This document shows, piece by piece, positions 51,524-59,783 of a stretch of 64,000 nt of DNA. Source of the stretch: Pseudomonadota bacterium (GTDB lineage Bacteria > Pseudomonadota > Gammaproteobacteria > Xanthomonadales > Wenzhouxiangellaceae); the NCBI GenBank assembly GCA_013285445.1, contig CP053448.1:2959530-3023529 (forward strand), written 5' to 3'. Numbering within the stretch: the stretch's first letter is position 1; each line of letters starts with the position of its first letter. A model generated the notes under the pieces. The model had not been told where the DNA came from. It did not search any database and worked only from the letters and a program-made list of their open reading frames with translations. Both the position numbers and the translations under genes were made by a program.

Positions 51524-51553
51524 GGAGCTCTCCGGAAAAGCCGGGGCGATTCA
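51524..51553 (-). repeat. IS3 right terminal inverted repeat
   Basis: Read inward: TGAATCGCCCCGGCTTTTCC. Matches the left end apart from a few substitutions and one extra base. Confidence 0.85.
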
Positions 51554-51834
51554 GTATCGGCAACCGTCCCGGCCAAATGAACGGCTCTACCAGGCGCTCT
51601 AGCGGAAGTGCGTTTTGTCCAGTAGGGACGGACAAAAGGAGATATCCCTAAAGCCACGGAAAGCGCCCACTCTCCAAGAACCCGGCGTGCTGAATTCAAG
51701 TGCGATACGCACCCCGATGAGTTATCCGGGTTTTCCTCTCCAGATTAGATCGGCAGATCCAGCCAAAAAGTCTTCCGCAGGGCATTCGAAATGCGAATGC
51801 GGACCTGAGACGCCCCCCCGATCACGGGTCACTT
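51554..51834. other. Spacer between IS3 and toxin gene
   Basis: 281 bp without a convincing gene. A short repeat GTCC-N8-GGAC (TTTTGTCCAGTAGGGACGG) lies near 51612. The base next to the IS (CGGCAACCGTCCC) resembles the DUF4397 3' coding region and may be its displaced remnant. Confidence 0.4.
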
Positions 51835-52350
51835 TCAGATGAGATTCAGTTTCTTGACCGTTGCAATGGGCAGGTACAGGTGATGCCGATCATCGATCAG
51901 CGGCTGAAATCCGTACTTCAGGTAAAACGAGCGGGCAGCGTCATTGATGGCGACCACTTCGACAGCATGGATTCCAATTTCGTCGGCTGCACGCAGGGTT
52001 CTGGCCAGGGCATCCACAAGCAGGTGCACTCCCAGACCCTGCCCGGCAGCGGATCGATCGACAGCCAGCCGGCCAAGGTGCGCCACCGGAACAGGGTAAC
52101 GCGGCAGGCGCTTGCGCAAGTCGGGCGGGACATGATCAAACGCTACGGCACCTGCCGAGAGCGCATAGTAGCCCTGAACTTCATGCGAGCCCGGGGAACC
52201 CAGGGCCACGAAGTGCTGGCTGATCCCGGCCGCTTCGTTCTGGCGCGCAAACCGGCAAAGATACTCATTGAGGTCCGAGACGCCACAGTCGAAGGACTTG
52301 CGATCATGCCCCTTGCTCAGCTTCTCGATCGTCCAGGCGGGATCACCCAC
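51835..52350 (-). CDS. GNAT acetyltransferase toxin (TacT/AtaT-like)
   Basis: A 171-residue acetyltransferase of the kind that blocks translation by acetylating charged tRNA. Visible: DCGVSDLNEYLCRFARQNE, HLGRLAVDRSAAGQGLGVHLLVDAL (acetyl-CoA loop, Q/RxxGxG/A) and AVEVVAINDAARSFYLKYGFQPL. It follows and overlaps by 8 nt a DUF1778 antitoxin gene, the standard arrangement. Confidence 0.92.
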   Translation of the reverse strand: MGDPAWTIEKLSKGHDRKSFDCGVSDLNEYLCRFARQNEAAGISQHFVALGSPGSHEVQGYYALSAGAVAFDHVPPDLRKRLPRYPVPVAHLGRLAVDRSAAGQGLGVHLLVDALARTLRAADEIGIHAVEVVAINDAARSFYLKYGFQPLIDDRHHLYLPIATVKKLNLI

Positions 52351-52648
52351 CTCGACGACGATAGCGTTCGGCGGCGGCTTGCAACGCCTGGTTGGGCTCG
52401 GAATCTTCGGAGATCAGCGCCAGGAACGCCTCGCGGTCACGACGACTGAGCTGCGTGGTCGTCGCTCGCTCGACCGTCTCGCGAGCCGCATCGAGCAAGC
52501 GCGAGAGCGCAAATTCCGAGACGGTCTGGCCACTGGCCACCGCCGCCTGCTCGATCAGGCGCTTGTGCTCACTCTGGAGTCGGAAATCCAGCCGGGCGTC
52601 ACGCGCGGGCGGCTTGAGATTCATTGCGGTTGCCATGGTTGTGCTCAT
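52343..52648 (-). CDS. DUF1778 antitoxin
   Basis: About 101 residues. A ribbon-helix-helix N-terminus (ARLDFRLQSEHKRLIEQAAVASGQTVSEFALSRLLDAA) and a toxin-wrapping tail (DREAFLALISEDSEPNQALQAAAERYRR). Starts at 52648, 52636 or 52624 are all in frame; the one at 52648 falls within a palindrome, so 52636 may be the real one. Neutralises the GNAT toxin and represses its own promoter. Confidence 0.9.
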   Translation of the reverse strand: MSTTMATAMNLKPPARDARLDFRLQSEHKRLIEQAAVASGQTVSEFALSRLLDAARETVERATTTQLSRRDREAFLALISEDSEPNQALQAAAERYRRRGG

Positions 52649-52669
52649 GTACGGATATTTGCCATACAT
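52647..52669. promoter_or_regulatory. Palindromic operator of the DUF1778-GNAT pair
   Basis: ATGTACGG-N7-CCATACAT, 8-bp arms with one mismatch, just upstream of the antitoxin gene: the expected place for self-repression by the antitoxin-toxin complex. Confidence 0.6.
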
Positions 52670-52985
52670 TTTACTTGGAAAGAAGCCGCGACTGCAAGTG
52701 GGCATTTTGTCGCTTGTGAAGGCGTCGGTGTCTGGAATCCCCACCCAACCCATGCAGCCGACCAAAATGCGCATGGCCGTTACTCGCTTTCGAGGCCGAG
52801 TCTCCGGGAGGCCCGTCCCAGCAACCGGGCACGTGCTTCGCGGGCCTGCCGCATGGACCGAAATCTGGCGCACTGCAAGTGTTATCCGCAAACCATTGCA
52901 CAGACCTCCCCCAGCCGTCTCACTCCGGACCCGTATGGCTTCGGGACGTCCTAGAAATTCAAAGCGATTCAGTTTTTCGGACGGG
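52670..52985. other. Spacer between antitoxin gene and WYL regulator gene
   Basis: 316 bp without a credible gene. Near 52868 it carries CACTGCAAG-(T)GTT...CAAACCATTGCA, which resembles a hairpin sequence at 60761-60790 on the other side of the WYL island (see findings). Confidence 0.4.
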
Positions 52986-53993
52986 TCAATTTACTGCTTT
53001 GTCACCAGAGTATCTCTCCCACAGCCGTTCAATCTCCGTAGAAAGTGCGGCTCTGAGTTCCTGGGGCTCCACTACTTCTACATTCGACCCGAACCCCAGC
53101 AGCCACCAGATCAGCTGGCTCGACTCCATGACGGTGGCGGCTATTTCAATTCGCCCATCGTTCAATGTCTTGGCGCTCTGATCAGCGGATAGCGGCGCCT
53201 CCAGCAAGGCCTGGGCTGCATATTCATCGAATCGAGCAACCAGGCGGATCATTCGACCGGATGCATACTGGAAGCGCCCTGCCTGGATGTGGGCATCGAG
53301 ATCAAAGCCTTCTGGCTCTCTGACAGCCGATTCCAGGACCACTGGGCGGCTCATTCGATGCAAGGCGGTGTGGACGGTGTCTTCAAATGGCTCCACCACT
53401 GTAACCAGGTAGTAGACCGTCTCCTGCACGACGAGCGCCAGAGGATTCAGGGTCAGGGGCCTGGACCTTTTCTGGCCACGCGAACGATAGTGAACCTCGA
53501 GCTGCCGGCCCTCCAGCAGGGCCGTGTAGACCGCCTCGAGCACATCGGGCTCAATCTTAGGCGGAGGGAGCGGCATCGCCCGCGGCAGGTAACGCACACG
53601 CTGCCTCCAGCGTCGCAGCTTGCTGCTTCCGGCCTCCTTCAGAAAGTTTCTGGCCGACTGAAACTGGGGCTCCAACTCTTCCCGGACGCTGAGAGGCAGG
53701 AGCGGTTGAAGGTACTCTTCGACCAGCTGCCAAGTCAGCGCCGACATTGGGTCATGGCCCGGCAGCGCTTGTTCCGGCGCGCCCGGCATCCAGGACCAGT
53801 ATTCAGGGTGCGAGCCCTCCGTAACGAGCGGGAACTGGTCACAAAGCTTGACCAGATCCCGCTCGACCGTCCGCTTGCTGACTTCGTACCCTCTCGCAGC
53901 CAGCCTGGCCTTAAGCTCTTTGGAGGTGATGCCCGGAGGCCGTCTCGGGATCGCCCTCAGCGTGGCCAGCAAGCGCAAACTCGTATCTCGCAC
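52986..53993 (-). CDS. WYL-domain transcriptional regulator
   Basis: A 335-residue regulator of the winged-HTH/WYL/WCX layout shared with BrxR and CapW, repressors of phage-defence operons. N-terminal HTH: RLLATLRAIPRRPPGITSKELKARLAARGYEVSKRTVERDL. WYL core near residues 150-215: LEVHYRSRGQKRSRPLTLNPLALVV, YYLVTVVEPFEDTVHTALHRM. The start is GTG 53993, since AGGAGG sits 6 nt upstream; a longer frame upstream has no ribosome site. A palindrome overlaps this ribosome site, implying self-control. The WYL domain may sense a nucleotide ligand. Confidence 0.88.
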   Translation of the reverse strand: MRDTSLRLLATLRAIPRRPPGITSKELKARLAARGYEVSKRTVERDLVKLCDQFPLVTEGSHPEYWSWMPGAPEQALPGHDPMSALTWQLVEEYLQPLLPLSVREELEPQFQSARNFLKEAGSSKLRRWRQRVRYLPRAMPLPPPKIEPDVLEAVYTALLEGRQLEVHYRSRGQKRSRPLTLNPLALVVQETVYYLVTVVEPFEDTVHTALHRMSRPVVLESAVREPEGFDLDAHIQAGRFQYASGRMIRLVARFDEYAAQALLEAPLSADQSAKTLNDGRIEIAATVMESSQLIWWLLGFGSNVEVVEPQELRAALSTEIERLWERYSGDKAVN

Positions 53994-54004
53994 CCCACTC
54001 CTCC

Positions 54005-54025
54005 TAGCGACATTAGTTGTCGCAA
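54005..54025. promoter_or_regulatory. WYL operator 1 (upstream of WYL gene)
   Basis: TAGCGACA-TTAGT-TGTCGCAA: 8-bp arms, 5-nt spacer, one mismatch. It abuts and partly overlaps the AGGAGG of the WYL gene. Same pattern at 55703-55731 and 59610-59630. Confidence 0.75.
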
Positions 54026-54165
54026 AGCTCTCATATCCTGAAAACAGTTGCAAATTGTGGGTGGAGCGAAGCTTGCGCTCGTGAGCTCGGCTCCAGAACA
54101 CACCTCTCTTCCGTTTCGTTGAGCTTGGCTGCCTCGCCGTGTGGGGTGCTTGTGGGGGCTTCACC

Positions 54166-55662
54166 TCACGGGCAGCCAAGCTCACTCCCTGGAGGATAGA
54201 TCCGGGGCACTCCAGATCCCTCGCGGGCAAGTTGCCGTGGTGCCGCCAGAACCTGACAGAGCGCCTGAGCGGCGCTCAGCATCCTTGGCGAAGGGTCACT
54301 ATTGCCGGGGCCTGCCAGCTCCTTGAGAACCAACGATTCGCGACAGGGTGTGACGGATAGCGTCCCGATCCGGTCATTGGTCTCGAAATCACGCAGGGAG
54401 TAGTGGAGGTCGCCGGATCGCGCGATCCCAAGCGGATGGTCAGCCATGCAGTGGTTCAGGGCTCTACCCTCTTCGAGCACCTCGGCGGGCGTGGAGAGAC
54501 TGACGAAACGCACTCCGGAAACCACTATTTCCTCAGGTGGTCTCTGCCGAAGCGCATTTAGCGTGGCTGGATCACAGGGATAGACAGGACAAAGTTGCTG
54601 AAGCTCGCGATCAAGCCATTTCCAGCCCGAGCGCTTCTGATTGGAATCCGGGCGAACGGCGACGTCACGGAGCCTCATCAGTTGCTCCGCGATTTCATCA
54701 GGGCGCTGCGACGACAGGTTCTTGCTGATCTGGCGCGCAAAGATCGCCAATCGATCGGGGCAGTAATCGCTGAACGACGACATCGGATTCTCCCGGCGTC
54801 CCCACTCGCGCACTATGGCTGGCGGCAGCGCTGGCGGAAGTCCAGCCCGCGTCCAGAGGCCAAGGAATCTGGTGATCACGCGCCATCGCCGGGATGGCTG
54901 GATATCCGGCTCCACCGCCAGAACGAAACCCAAAGACGAACTCACACCCCAGTGCAACAGCCACCGCCAAGTGGCCGGCCCGCAATCCGGCGAGGAGCAA
55001 ATCGCCTCCCTGAGCACGTTCAGGGCTGGGCTGCGGACCCCCTGCTCCTGCCCTGACGCGAACCACAGGTTCAGCAAGGGCAATAGCTCAGGAGCATTGT
55101 TCGCCACATCCACGAACTCGCCTTCCCTCTGCCACACCCGGTTGAAGTCGCTTAGCGCCAGATCGACTTCAGCATCCGTTCTGGAGCGCTCGGCGAGATC
55201 AAGCACGGAACCGAGCACCTCTCGCACAAGCTGCCGCCACTCTGTCGCCCAGTTTCGAAGCACGGGATTGCGGGCAATCTCCAAGCGCATCGCGTTCTGG
55301 CATTCAGAAAGCGACGGCATTCTGCATTTCCTATAGTGGAAGCCTGGTTCCACGTAGGACTGGCCCAGCAATGCAAGAACATTGGCGTCATCCAGGGGCC
55401 GCAGCAGCCCCGGCGGATTGCGCATTCTGAGCGCCTTGCCCCGAGCAGGCCGCCAGAACCAGGCGCACTCTCGGCTCTCGAAGTCGACCATGAGAGTGAG
55501 ATGCTCCAGGACTTCGACCCGAATACGCCGCTCGGAGCTCCGAGAACGCATTCGGGCCCATTTCGGCGTTCGCCTGCTGATGTGGGTCAGCTTGTCTGCA
55601 GCGGTTCTCGCCGTTCCCGAGTCCGGCCTGCTGGACTGGCGACCATGTACTACCGTGACCAT
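54166..55662 (-). CDS. PcfJ-like protein
   Basis: A protein of about 498 residues. The C-terminal part has the PcfJ signature: GRALNHCMADHP near residue 400, then a strand pair DLHYSLRDF and RIGTLSVTP and an ELAGPGN motif. PcfJ-domain proteins are found on conjugative plasmids and phages; their biochemistry is unknown. The first 350 residues are helical with several Trp and no recognised motif. Its ATG (55662; GTG 55665 also possible) lies 41 bp from WYL operator 2. It precedes the WYL gene on the same strand but the latter has its own operator. Confidence 0.75.
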   Translation of the reverse strand: MVTVVHGRQSSRPDSGTARTAADKLTHISRRTPKWARMRSRSSERRIRVEVLEHLTLMVDFESRECAWFWRPARGKALRMRNPPGLLRPLDDANVLALLGQSYVEPGFHYRKCRMPSLSECQNAMRLEIARNPVLRNWATEWRQLVREVLGSVLDLAERSRTDAEVDLALSDFNRVWQREGEFVDVANNAPELLPLLNLWFASGQEQGVRSPALNVLREAICSSPDCGPATWRWLLHWGVSSSLGFVLAVEPDIQPSRRWRVITRFLGLWTRAGLPPALPPAIVREWGRRENPMSSFSDYCPDRLAIFARQISKNLSSQRPDEIAEQLMRLRDVAVRPDSNQKRSGWKWLDRELQQLCPVYPCDPATLNALRQRPPEEIVVSGVRFVSLSTPAEVLEEGRALNHCMADHPLGIARSGDLHYSLRDFETNDRIGTLSVTPCRESLVLKELAGPGNSDPSPRMLSAAQALCQVLAAPRQLAREGSGVPRIYPPGSELGCP

Positions 55663-55702
55663 CACGTCTCTTTCCAGCTAGGGTGAGGACGCAGGGTAGA
55701 TC

Positions 55703-55731
55703 CATTTTGCGACACGGAATGTCGCAAATTG
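55703..55731. promoter_or_regulatory. WYL operator 2 (pcfJ / nuclease divergent promoter)
   Basis: TTTGCGACA-CGGAA-TGTCGCAAA, 9-bp perfect arms extending to 12 bp with one mismatch. Located between the divergent PcfJ and PDDEXK genes, so one bound dimer could shut both. Confidence 0.8.
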
Positions 55732-55919
55732 CGGCCAAGCTTACGTCAATGGACGCTCTATTCTCCGTGCCCGGCCACAAATCGCGATCCTGCTACCCGC
55801 TCGAGATGCGCTACGCTAGTCGGCAATCGAAGCTCACAATAAGATGTTTGGAGCGGGGCGAACTCACACGCAAAGGCGACAACGATATTGATGAGGCGCT
55901 CTACAACGCTGGGGGGATC

Positions 55920-57161
55920 ATGACTGAATTCAACGACCTGAAACACTCACCCATCGCCAACATTTCGCTGGCGTCCAAGGAGCTGTTTCACAGCAATTTT
56001 CTTGCCTGGGTGTTCAACACCTACCCGACGACGATCAATGCCGTTCTATCCAGCGCAGGGCTTGACAAGAGTCTGAGTGGCGAAACCGTCGAAGTCACAC
56101 GCGAGGAAAGGAACCTCGACCTTGTCGCGCGGATTGGACGCAGGCGCCTCCTGGTCATCGAGAACAAACTCAAGTCGCTCCCGTACAAAGAACAGCTGGA
56201 TCGTTACGAGACAATCGCCAAGAAAATCGAACCGAGCCGGGACTCTCGGGAATTCATTCTTCTGACCCTGACACCCGACGACTGCGATCGAAGCCAACTG
56301 CCGAGCGGTTATTGGCGCTGTATTGATTACGGTACGTTGAGTACCGCACTGCTGGAGCAAATGCCGCGCGACGCCAGTCCGTATCACGTCGCGACCGTTA
56401 AAGACTACGTAACGTTCGTCAGGTGCCTGCTCCACGTAGCCAGTGATGAGAGCAGACACACCTGGAACAGTGCCGGCAGCAGTCTCAAAGGAGGCACCGA
56501 TGCAGAATGGCTGAGATTGCACAAACTGAACGACCTCTTCGGCAAGCGGCAGGGCCAGAAGGTCGCAGCGAAGGTCCATGAGGCGCTCGCCAGGCGGTTT
56601 GGGAGCCAAGTCGAATGGCAACGCCCGCCCCGACACCTCGAAGCCTCGAAGATTAGCGTCTACAGCGGATTCTCGAACTCACAGCCTCTGGTAGGCATAT
56701 TCTGCGCTCTGGGCGAACACGCATGGCCCGATAATGACATTCCGGTTGGAATCGGTTTTCAGGTCCAAGGCGAGCAGTTCAGAAGCTATATCGAATGGCC
56801 GAGGCCAGGTCACTTGGCGCAGAAGCCAAACGAAGGGTCCCGCCCGAGCAAGACTGCGGCAATCGCATGGGATCTGTTTTGCGATGAGCGCTGCCCCGTA
56901 TCGTTCTGGCCACCCGGGCGAGAATCCGGCCCTGAAGATGAATCGATCGACGAGAGGTCCAAGAAGCGTCGACATAAGACGCAATGCCGATTTGGTGTGC
57001 AGTTTCAGTATCGGTACAGGCCACTCTCCGAAATTGCAGGCACAGACGTTACTCTCGACAATCTGGCCAAGGCTCTGATTGAGCACGCGGAATCGCTGCT
57101 TAAAGACCTCGAGCAGATCGAGTCGTTGCTACAGGACCACCAGGCGAGATACGAGAAATGA
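55920..57161 (+). CDS. PD-(D/E)XK nuclease (PDDEXK_20 type)
   Basis: A 413-residue predicted nuclease. N-terminus IANISLASKELFHSNFLAWVF is typical of this family; the catalytic core is Asp67 in ERNLDLVARIG and Glu81-x-Lys83 in LVIENKLKS, followed by YKEQLDRYE. ATG 55920 follows a GGGGGG stretch; the open frame extends 79 codons upstream through the operator but that part is not family-like. The DUF2779 nuclease gene overlaps its stop by 4 nt (ATGA), so the two proteins are made together. Members occur in defence islands. Confidence 0.85.
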   Translation: MTEFNDLKHSPIANISLASKELFHSNFLAWVFNTYPTTINAVLSSAGLDKSLSGETVEVTREERNLDLVARIGRRRLLVIENKLKSLPYKEQLDRYETIAKKIEPSRDSREFILLTLTPDDCDRSQLPSGYWRCIDYGTLSTALLEQMPRDASPYHVATVKDYVTFVRCLLHVASDESRHTWNSAGSSLKGGTDAEWLRLHKLNDLFGKRQGQKVAAKVHEALARRFGSQVEWQRPPRHLEASKISVYSGFSNSQPLVGIFCALGEHAWPDNDIPVGIGFQVQGEQFRSYIEWPRPGHLAQKPNEGSRPSKTAAIAWDLFCDERCPVSFWPPGRESGPEDESIDERSKKRRHKTQCRFGVQFQYRYRPLSEIAGTDVTLDNLAKALIEHAESLLKDLEQIESLLQDHQARYEK

Positions 57162-58660
57162 ACAGAACATCCACCCGAAACGCGCCGCGACTCAGTAAAT
57201 CTCGATTTATCGCGGGCATGCAGTGCCCCCTTCGCCTATGGAACGACATCTATCGGCGCGAGCTGGCAACACCCTTCTCGGACACCCAGCAAGCGATCTT
57301 CGACCGGGGTACGGCCATCGGTGAACTGGCGCAGGAGCGCTACCCAGGTGGGGTGCTCGTCGGCTTCAAGCCCTGGGAGCGCGAGGAGGCCATCGCTGAG
57401 ACTAATCGCCTGTTGTCCGACCCCGCGGTGCCGGCGATCTACGAGGCCGCCCTGGAGCACGAGGGTGTCTTCGTTCGGGTTGATGTGCTCGCTCGAAATG
57501 GAGACGGCTGGGATCTGGTGGAGGTGAAGGCCTCAACGCGCCCGGACAAGGAAGTTTTCCAACGCGACGCGGCCATTCAGTACTGGGTTGCAACAGGCGC
57601 AGGCCTGACCATCCACCAGGCGGGCATTCTGGTGCTCAATCGCGAGTATGTCTATCCCGGGGGCGCGTACGATCTTGACCTGCTGTTTCGCTTCGGAGAT
57701 GCAACCGATTTCTGCCGAGAGCAGCTGGAAGGGACTGGAAAAACTGTCGATGAGTTCCACCAAGTGCTCGCGGCCGCGAATCCGCCTGACATCGCCGTGG
57801 GGGAGCACTGCTTTACGCCCTATGAGTGCCCCTATTATGGGTCCTGCTCAGAGGGCATCGAGACCCCCAAGCATCCAATATCGGATCTGTACCGGCTAAA
57901 CGGCGCACGCCGGGAGCGGCTCGAGGCGCTCGGCATCGAGGCCATTCCGGAGATCCCGGATGGTTTTGAACTCACACCGCTGCAAGAAAGAATCCGCCAG
58001 ACTGTTCTTTCGGGAGAGCCCTGGATTTCCCCCAGACTCCATGCAGTCTTGGACGAACCCGAGCGGCCGCTCTTCTATCTTGACTTCGAAGCCTGGCAGC
58101 CGGCCCTGCCTCCCTATCCTGGCATGCGGCCCTTCCAGGCCATTCCCTTCCAGTTCTCCGCTCATATCGAATCTGCCGGCGGCGAGCTGACCCATCGGGA
58201 GTATCTACATCAGGAGGCGACTGATCCGCGGCGCGCCTTGGCCGAAAGGTTGCTCGAGACCGTCGGAACCCGGGGCAGTATCATTGTCTATTCGGGCTAT
58301 GAGCGCAGGATGATCGGTGAACTCGCCGAGCATCTCACAGACCTCCGTGACCCCCTGCTTGCTCTGAACGCTCGCCTCTGGGACCTGCTTCCGGTCATCC
58401 GGGATCACTACTACCACCCCGATTTCAGGGGGTCATTCTCCATCAAGAGCGTGCTGCCAGCGCTCATCGAGGGCGAGCACTGGTCCGGCTTGTCCATCTC
58501 GGACGGAATGGCAGCCGCAATCGCCTATGAAACCGCTCTGTTCGACGAGTCCAGCGCGCGACGTGAGCAGGTGTTCGCCGACCTGCGAGAATACTGTGCT
58601 CTGGACACGCTGGCAATGGTTGATCTGATGCGAGAACTGCGAACGCGTGCCACGTCATAG
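57158..58660 (+). CDS. DUF2779 protein: Cas4-like nuclease fused to DnaQ-like exonuclease
   Basis: A 500-residue two-domain protein. N-terminal Cas4/RecB-like nuclease: Cys23 (AGMQCPLRLWND), Asp109 (VRVDVLAR), Glu122-x-Lys124 (LVEVKAST) and a cysteine trio Cys218, Cys224, Cys230 (CFTPYECPYYGSC), the set that holds a 4Fe-4S cluster in Cas4. C-terminal DUF2779/RNase H-like exonuclease: Asp309-x-Glu311 (FYLDFEAW), IIVYSGYERRMI, and a last acidic motif YCALDTLAMVDLM. Coupled to the upstream nuclease by a 4-nt overlap. Likely degrades DNA; not part of a CRISPR locus here. Confidence 0.88.
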   Translation: MNRTSTRNAPRLSKSRFIAGMQCPLRLWNDIYRRELATPFSDTQQAIFDRGTAIGELAQERYPGGVLVGFKPWEREEAIAETNRLLSDPAVPAIYEAALEHEGVFVRVDVLARNGDGWDLVEVKASTRPDKEVFQRDAAIQYWVATGAGLTIHQAGILVLNREYVYPGGAYDLDLLFRFGDATDFCREQLEGTGKTVDEFHQVLAAANPPDIAVGEHCFTPYECPYYGSCSEGIETPKHPISDLYRLNGARRERLEALGIEAIPEIPDGFELTPLQERIRQTVLSGEPWISPRLHAVLDEPERPLFYLDFEAWQPALPPYPGMRPFQAIPFQFSAHIESAGGELTHREYLHQEATDPRRALAERLLETVGTRGSIIVYSGYERRMIGELAEHLTDLRDPLLALNARLWDLLPVIRDHYYHPDFRGSFSIKSVLPALIEGEHWSGLSISDGMAAAIAYETALFDESSARREQVFADLREYCALDTLAMVDLMRELRTRATS

Positions 58661-58680
58661 GATCCCACACTTCAAAGAAA

Positions 58681-59508
58681 TCAAAGATCAACGCCGAGTG
58701 CCTCGGAGTCCCTGAAGCACTCCCAGGTGAACTGATCCATATTCTCCTTCCCAATGCCCTCGAGCACGCTCTGCCATGTCAGATGCGGCGCCTCTTTGTT
58801 TAACGGACGACCCTTACCCAACGTTACAAGATGAATGGTGCCATCCAGCCCCGGCAATTCGAGATGCTTCCAAAGGCTCAGGATATCTCGCTGGGTCTGG
58901 ACCTGATCGTAACCATCTCGATTCGATCCGCCGCCAGATTCGACTTTTGCCTCGATCAGCAGCCCCCTCCGACCCTCGAGCACCAGAATATCCGGCTTGG
59001 CATTAAAGGCCCACCGCAGGCGCATGAGGCGTTTGGCGCAGGGCTTGGACAGCGGAAATTCATCCAGACCCTTCATTGACCAGCGGGCTGGACTCCAAAG
59101 CTTTGGCTCGTGGCTACTCTTTCCTCCTTCGGTCCACAACGGACTTCCCGGGGATTTCTCCAGCAGCTCAAAGGGAATGAGCGCACAACCCTTTGCGCCG
59201 CCCAAGTCCAGTGTGTTTGCCCAATCCACGGCTTTGCGTAGAAATCTGAGCCTCTTCTCCTCGACGTCCGGGTTCTTGGAGTTAGGGTTGCCCAAGTGGC
59301 GCCAGAAATCCCGTAACGCGGCGACTTCAACGTATAAGGCAAGATCGGGCGAGGCCGAGAACAGGCTGGGAATCTCTTGATTCTCCTCGACTACCTTTGC
59401 GAAGCCCTGGCGCGCGCCATCGTTTGCAAGCAGGCAGTGTGACAGGAGCATGCAAAAAAAACGCTCCTCGCGATTCACCATGGCGTAAGTCAGGCGTTGG
59501 TCTGTCAT
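58681..59508 (-). CDS. Third PD-(D/E)XK-type protein
   Basis: A 275-residue protein of no named family. A nuclease-like core is visible at Asp173 (AKPDILVLEG) and Glu186-x-Lys188 (LLIEAKVES), followed by YDQVQTQRDIL, as in restriction-type endonucleases. ATG 59508 is preceded by GAGGGG. Convergent with the DUF2779 gene (20 bp apart). Its promoter region contains WYL operator 3. Confidence 0.7.
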   Translation of the reverse strand: MTDQRLTYAMVNREERFFCMLLSHCLLANDGARQGFAKVVEENQEIPSLFSASPDLALYVEVAALRDFWRHLGNPNSKNPDVEEKRLRFLRKAVDWANTLDLGGAKGCALIPFELLEKSPGSPLWTEGGKSSHEPKLWSPARWSMKGLDEFPLSKPCAKRLMRLRWAFNAKPDILVLEGRRGLLIEAKVESGGGSNRDGYDQVQTQRDILSLWKHLELPGLDGTIHLVTLGKGRPLNKEAPHLTWQSVLEGIGKENMDQFTWECFRDSEALGVDL

Positions 59509-59609
59509 CTCTACCCCTCTGAATTCGGAAATTGGCGTTGCATCGAGCCTCGCCCGCAATCCAGACAATGCTGCATTGAGGCAATGAATCCGTCACAGGT
59601 TAACTGCTC

Positions 59610-59630
59610 TTGCGACAGCAGACGTCGCAA
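59610..59630. promoter_or_regulatory. WYL operator 3
   Basis: TTGCGACA-GCAGA-CGTCGCAA: 8-bp arms with one mismatch and the same 5-nt spacer. It lies 102 bp upstream of the third nuclease gene and 154 bp upstream of the ParS-like gene, i.e. between divergent units. Confidence 0.75.
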
Positions 59631-59783
59631 TAAGCCCCATACTGCGGAAACGATCGTAGCCTGAAAGGGCTACCAATGTCAATCGGAGCGGATCGGCAAC
59701 GGAAGCTTACAGTCGGGATCCCCATGCAGCGGCTCACAACTCCGCTTGCGAAGTTTCCGGCTTCCTGACCAAGGAGCAATGAA

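Larger units (their letters stand above)
50245..51553 (+). mobile_element. IS3-family insertion sequence
   Basis: About 1.31 kb. Terminal inverted repeats begin TGAACCGCCCCGG (left, 50245) and TGAATCGCCCCGG (right, read inward from 51553), and remain matched into CCGGAGA. It encodes OrfA and OrfB in the usual overlapping phases. The flanking trinucleotides (GCC left, GTA right) do not form a target duplication, which suggests rearrangement after insertion. Confidence 0.92.

Noticed and set aside
54005..59630. CRISPR array, because a short motif recurs and a Cas4-like protein is present
   Set aside because: The recurring motif is a 21-nt palindrome at promoters thousands of bases apart, not a spaced array; no cas operon.
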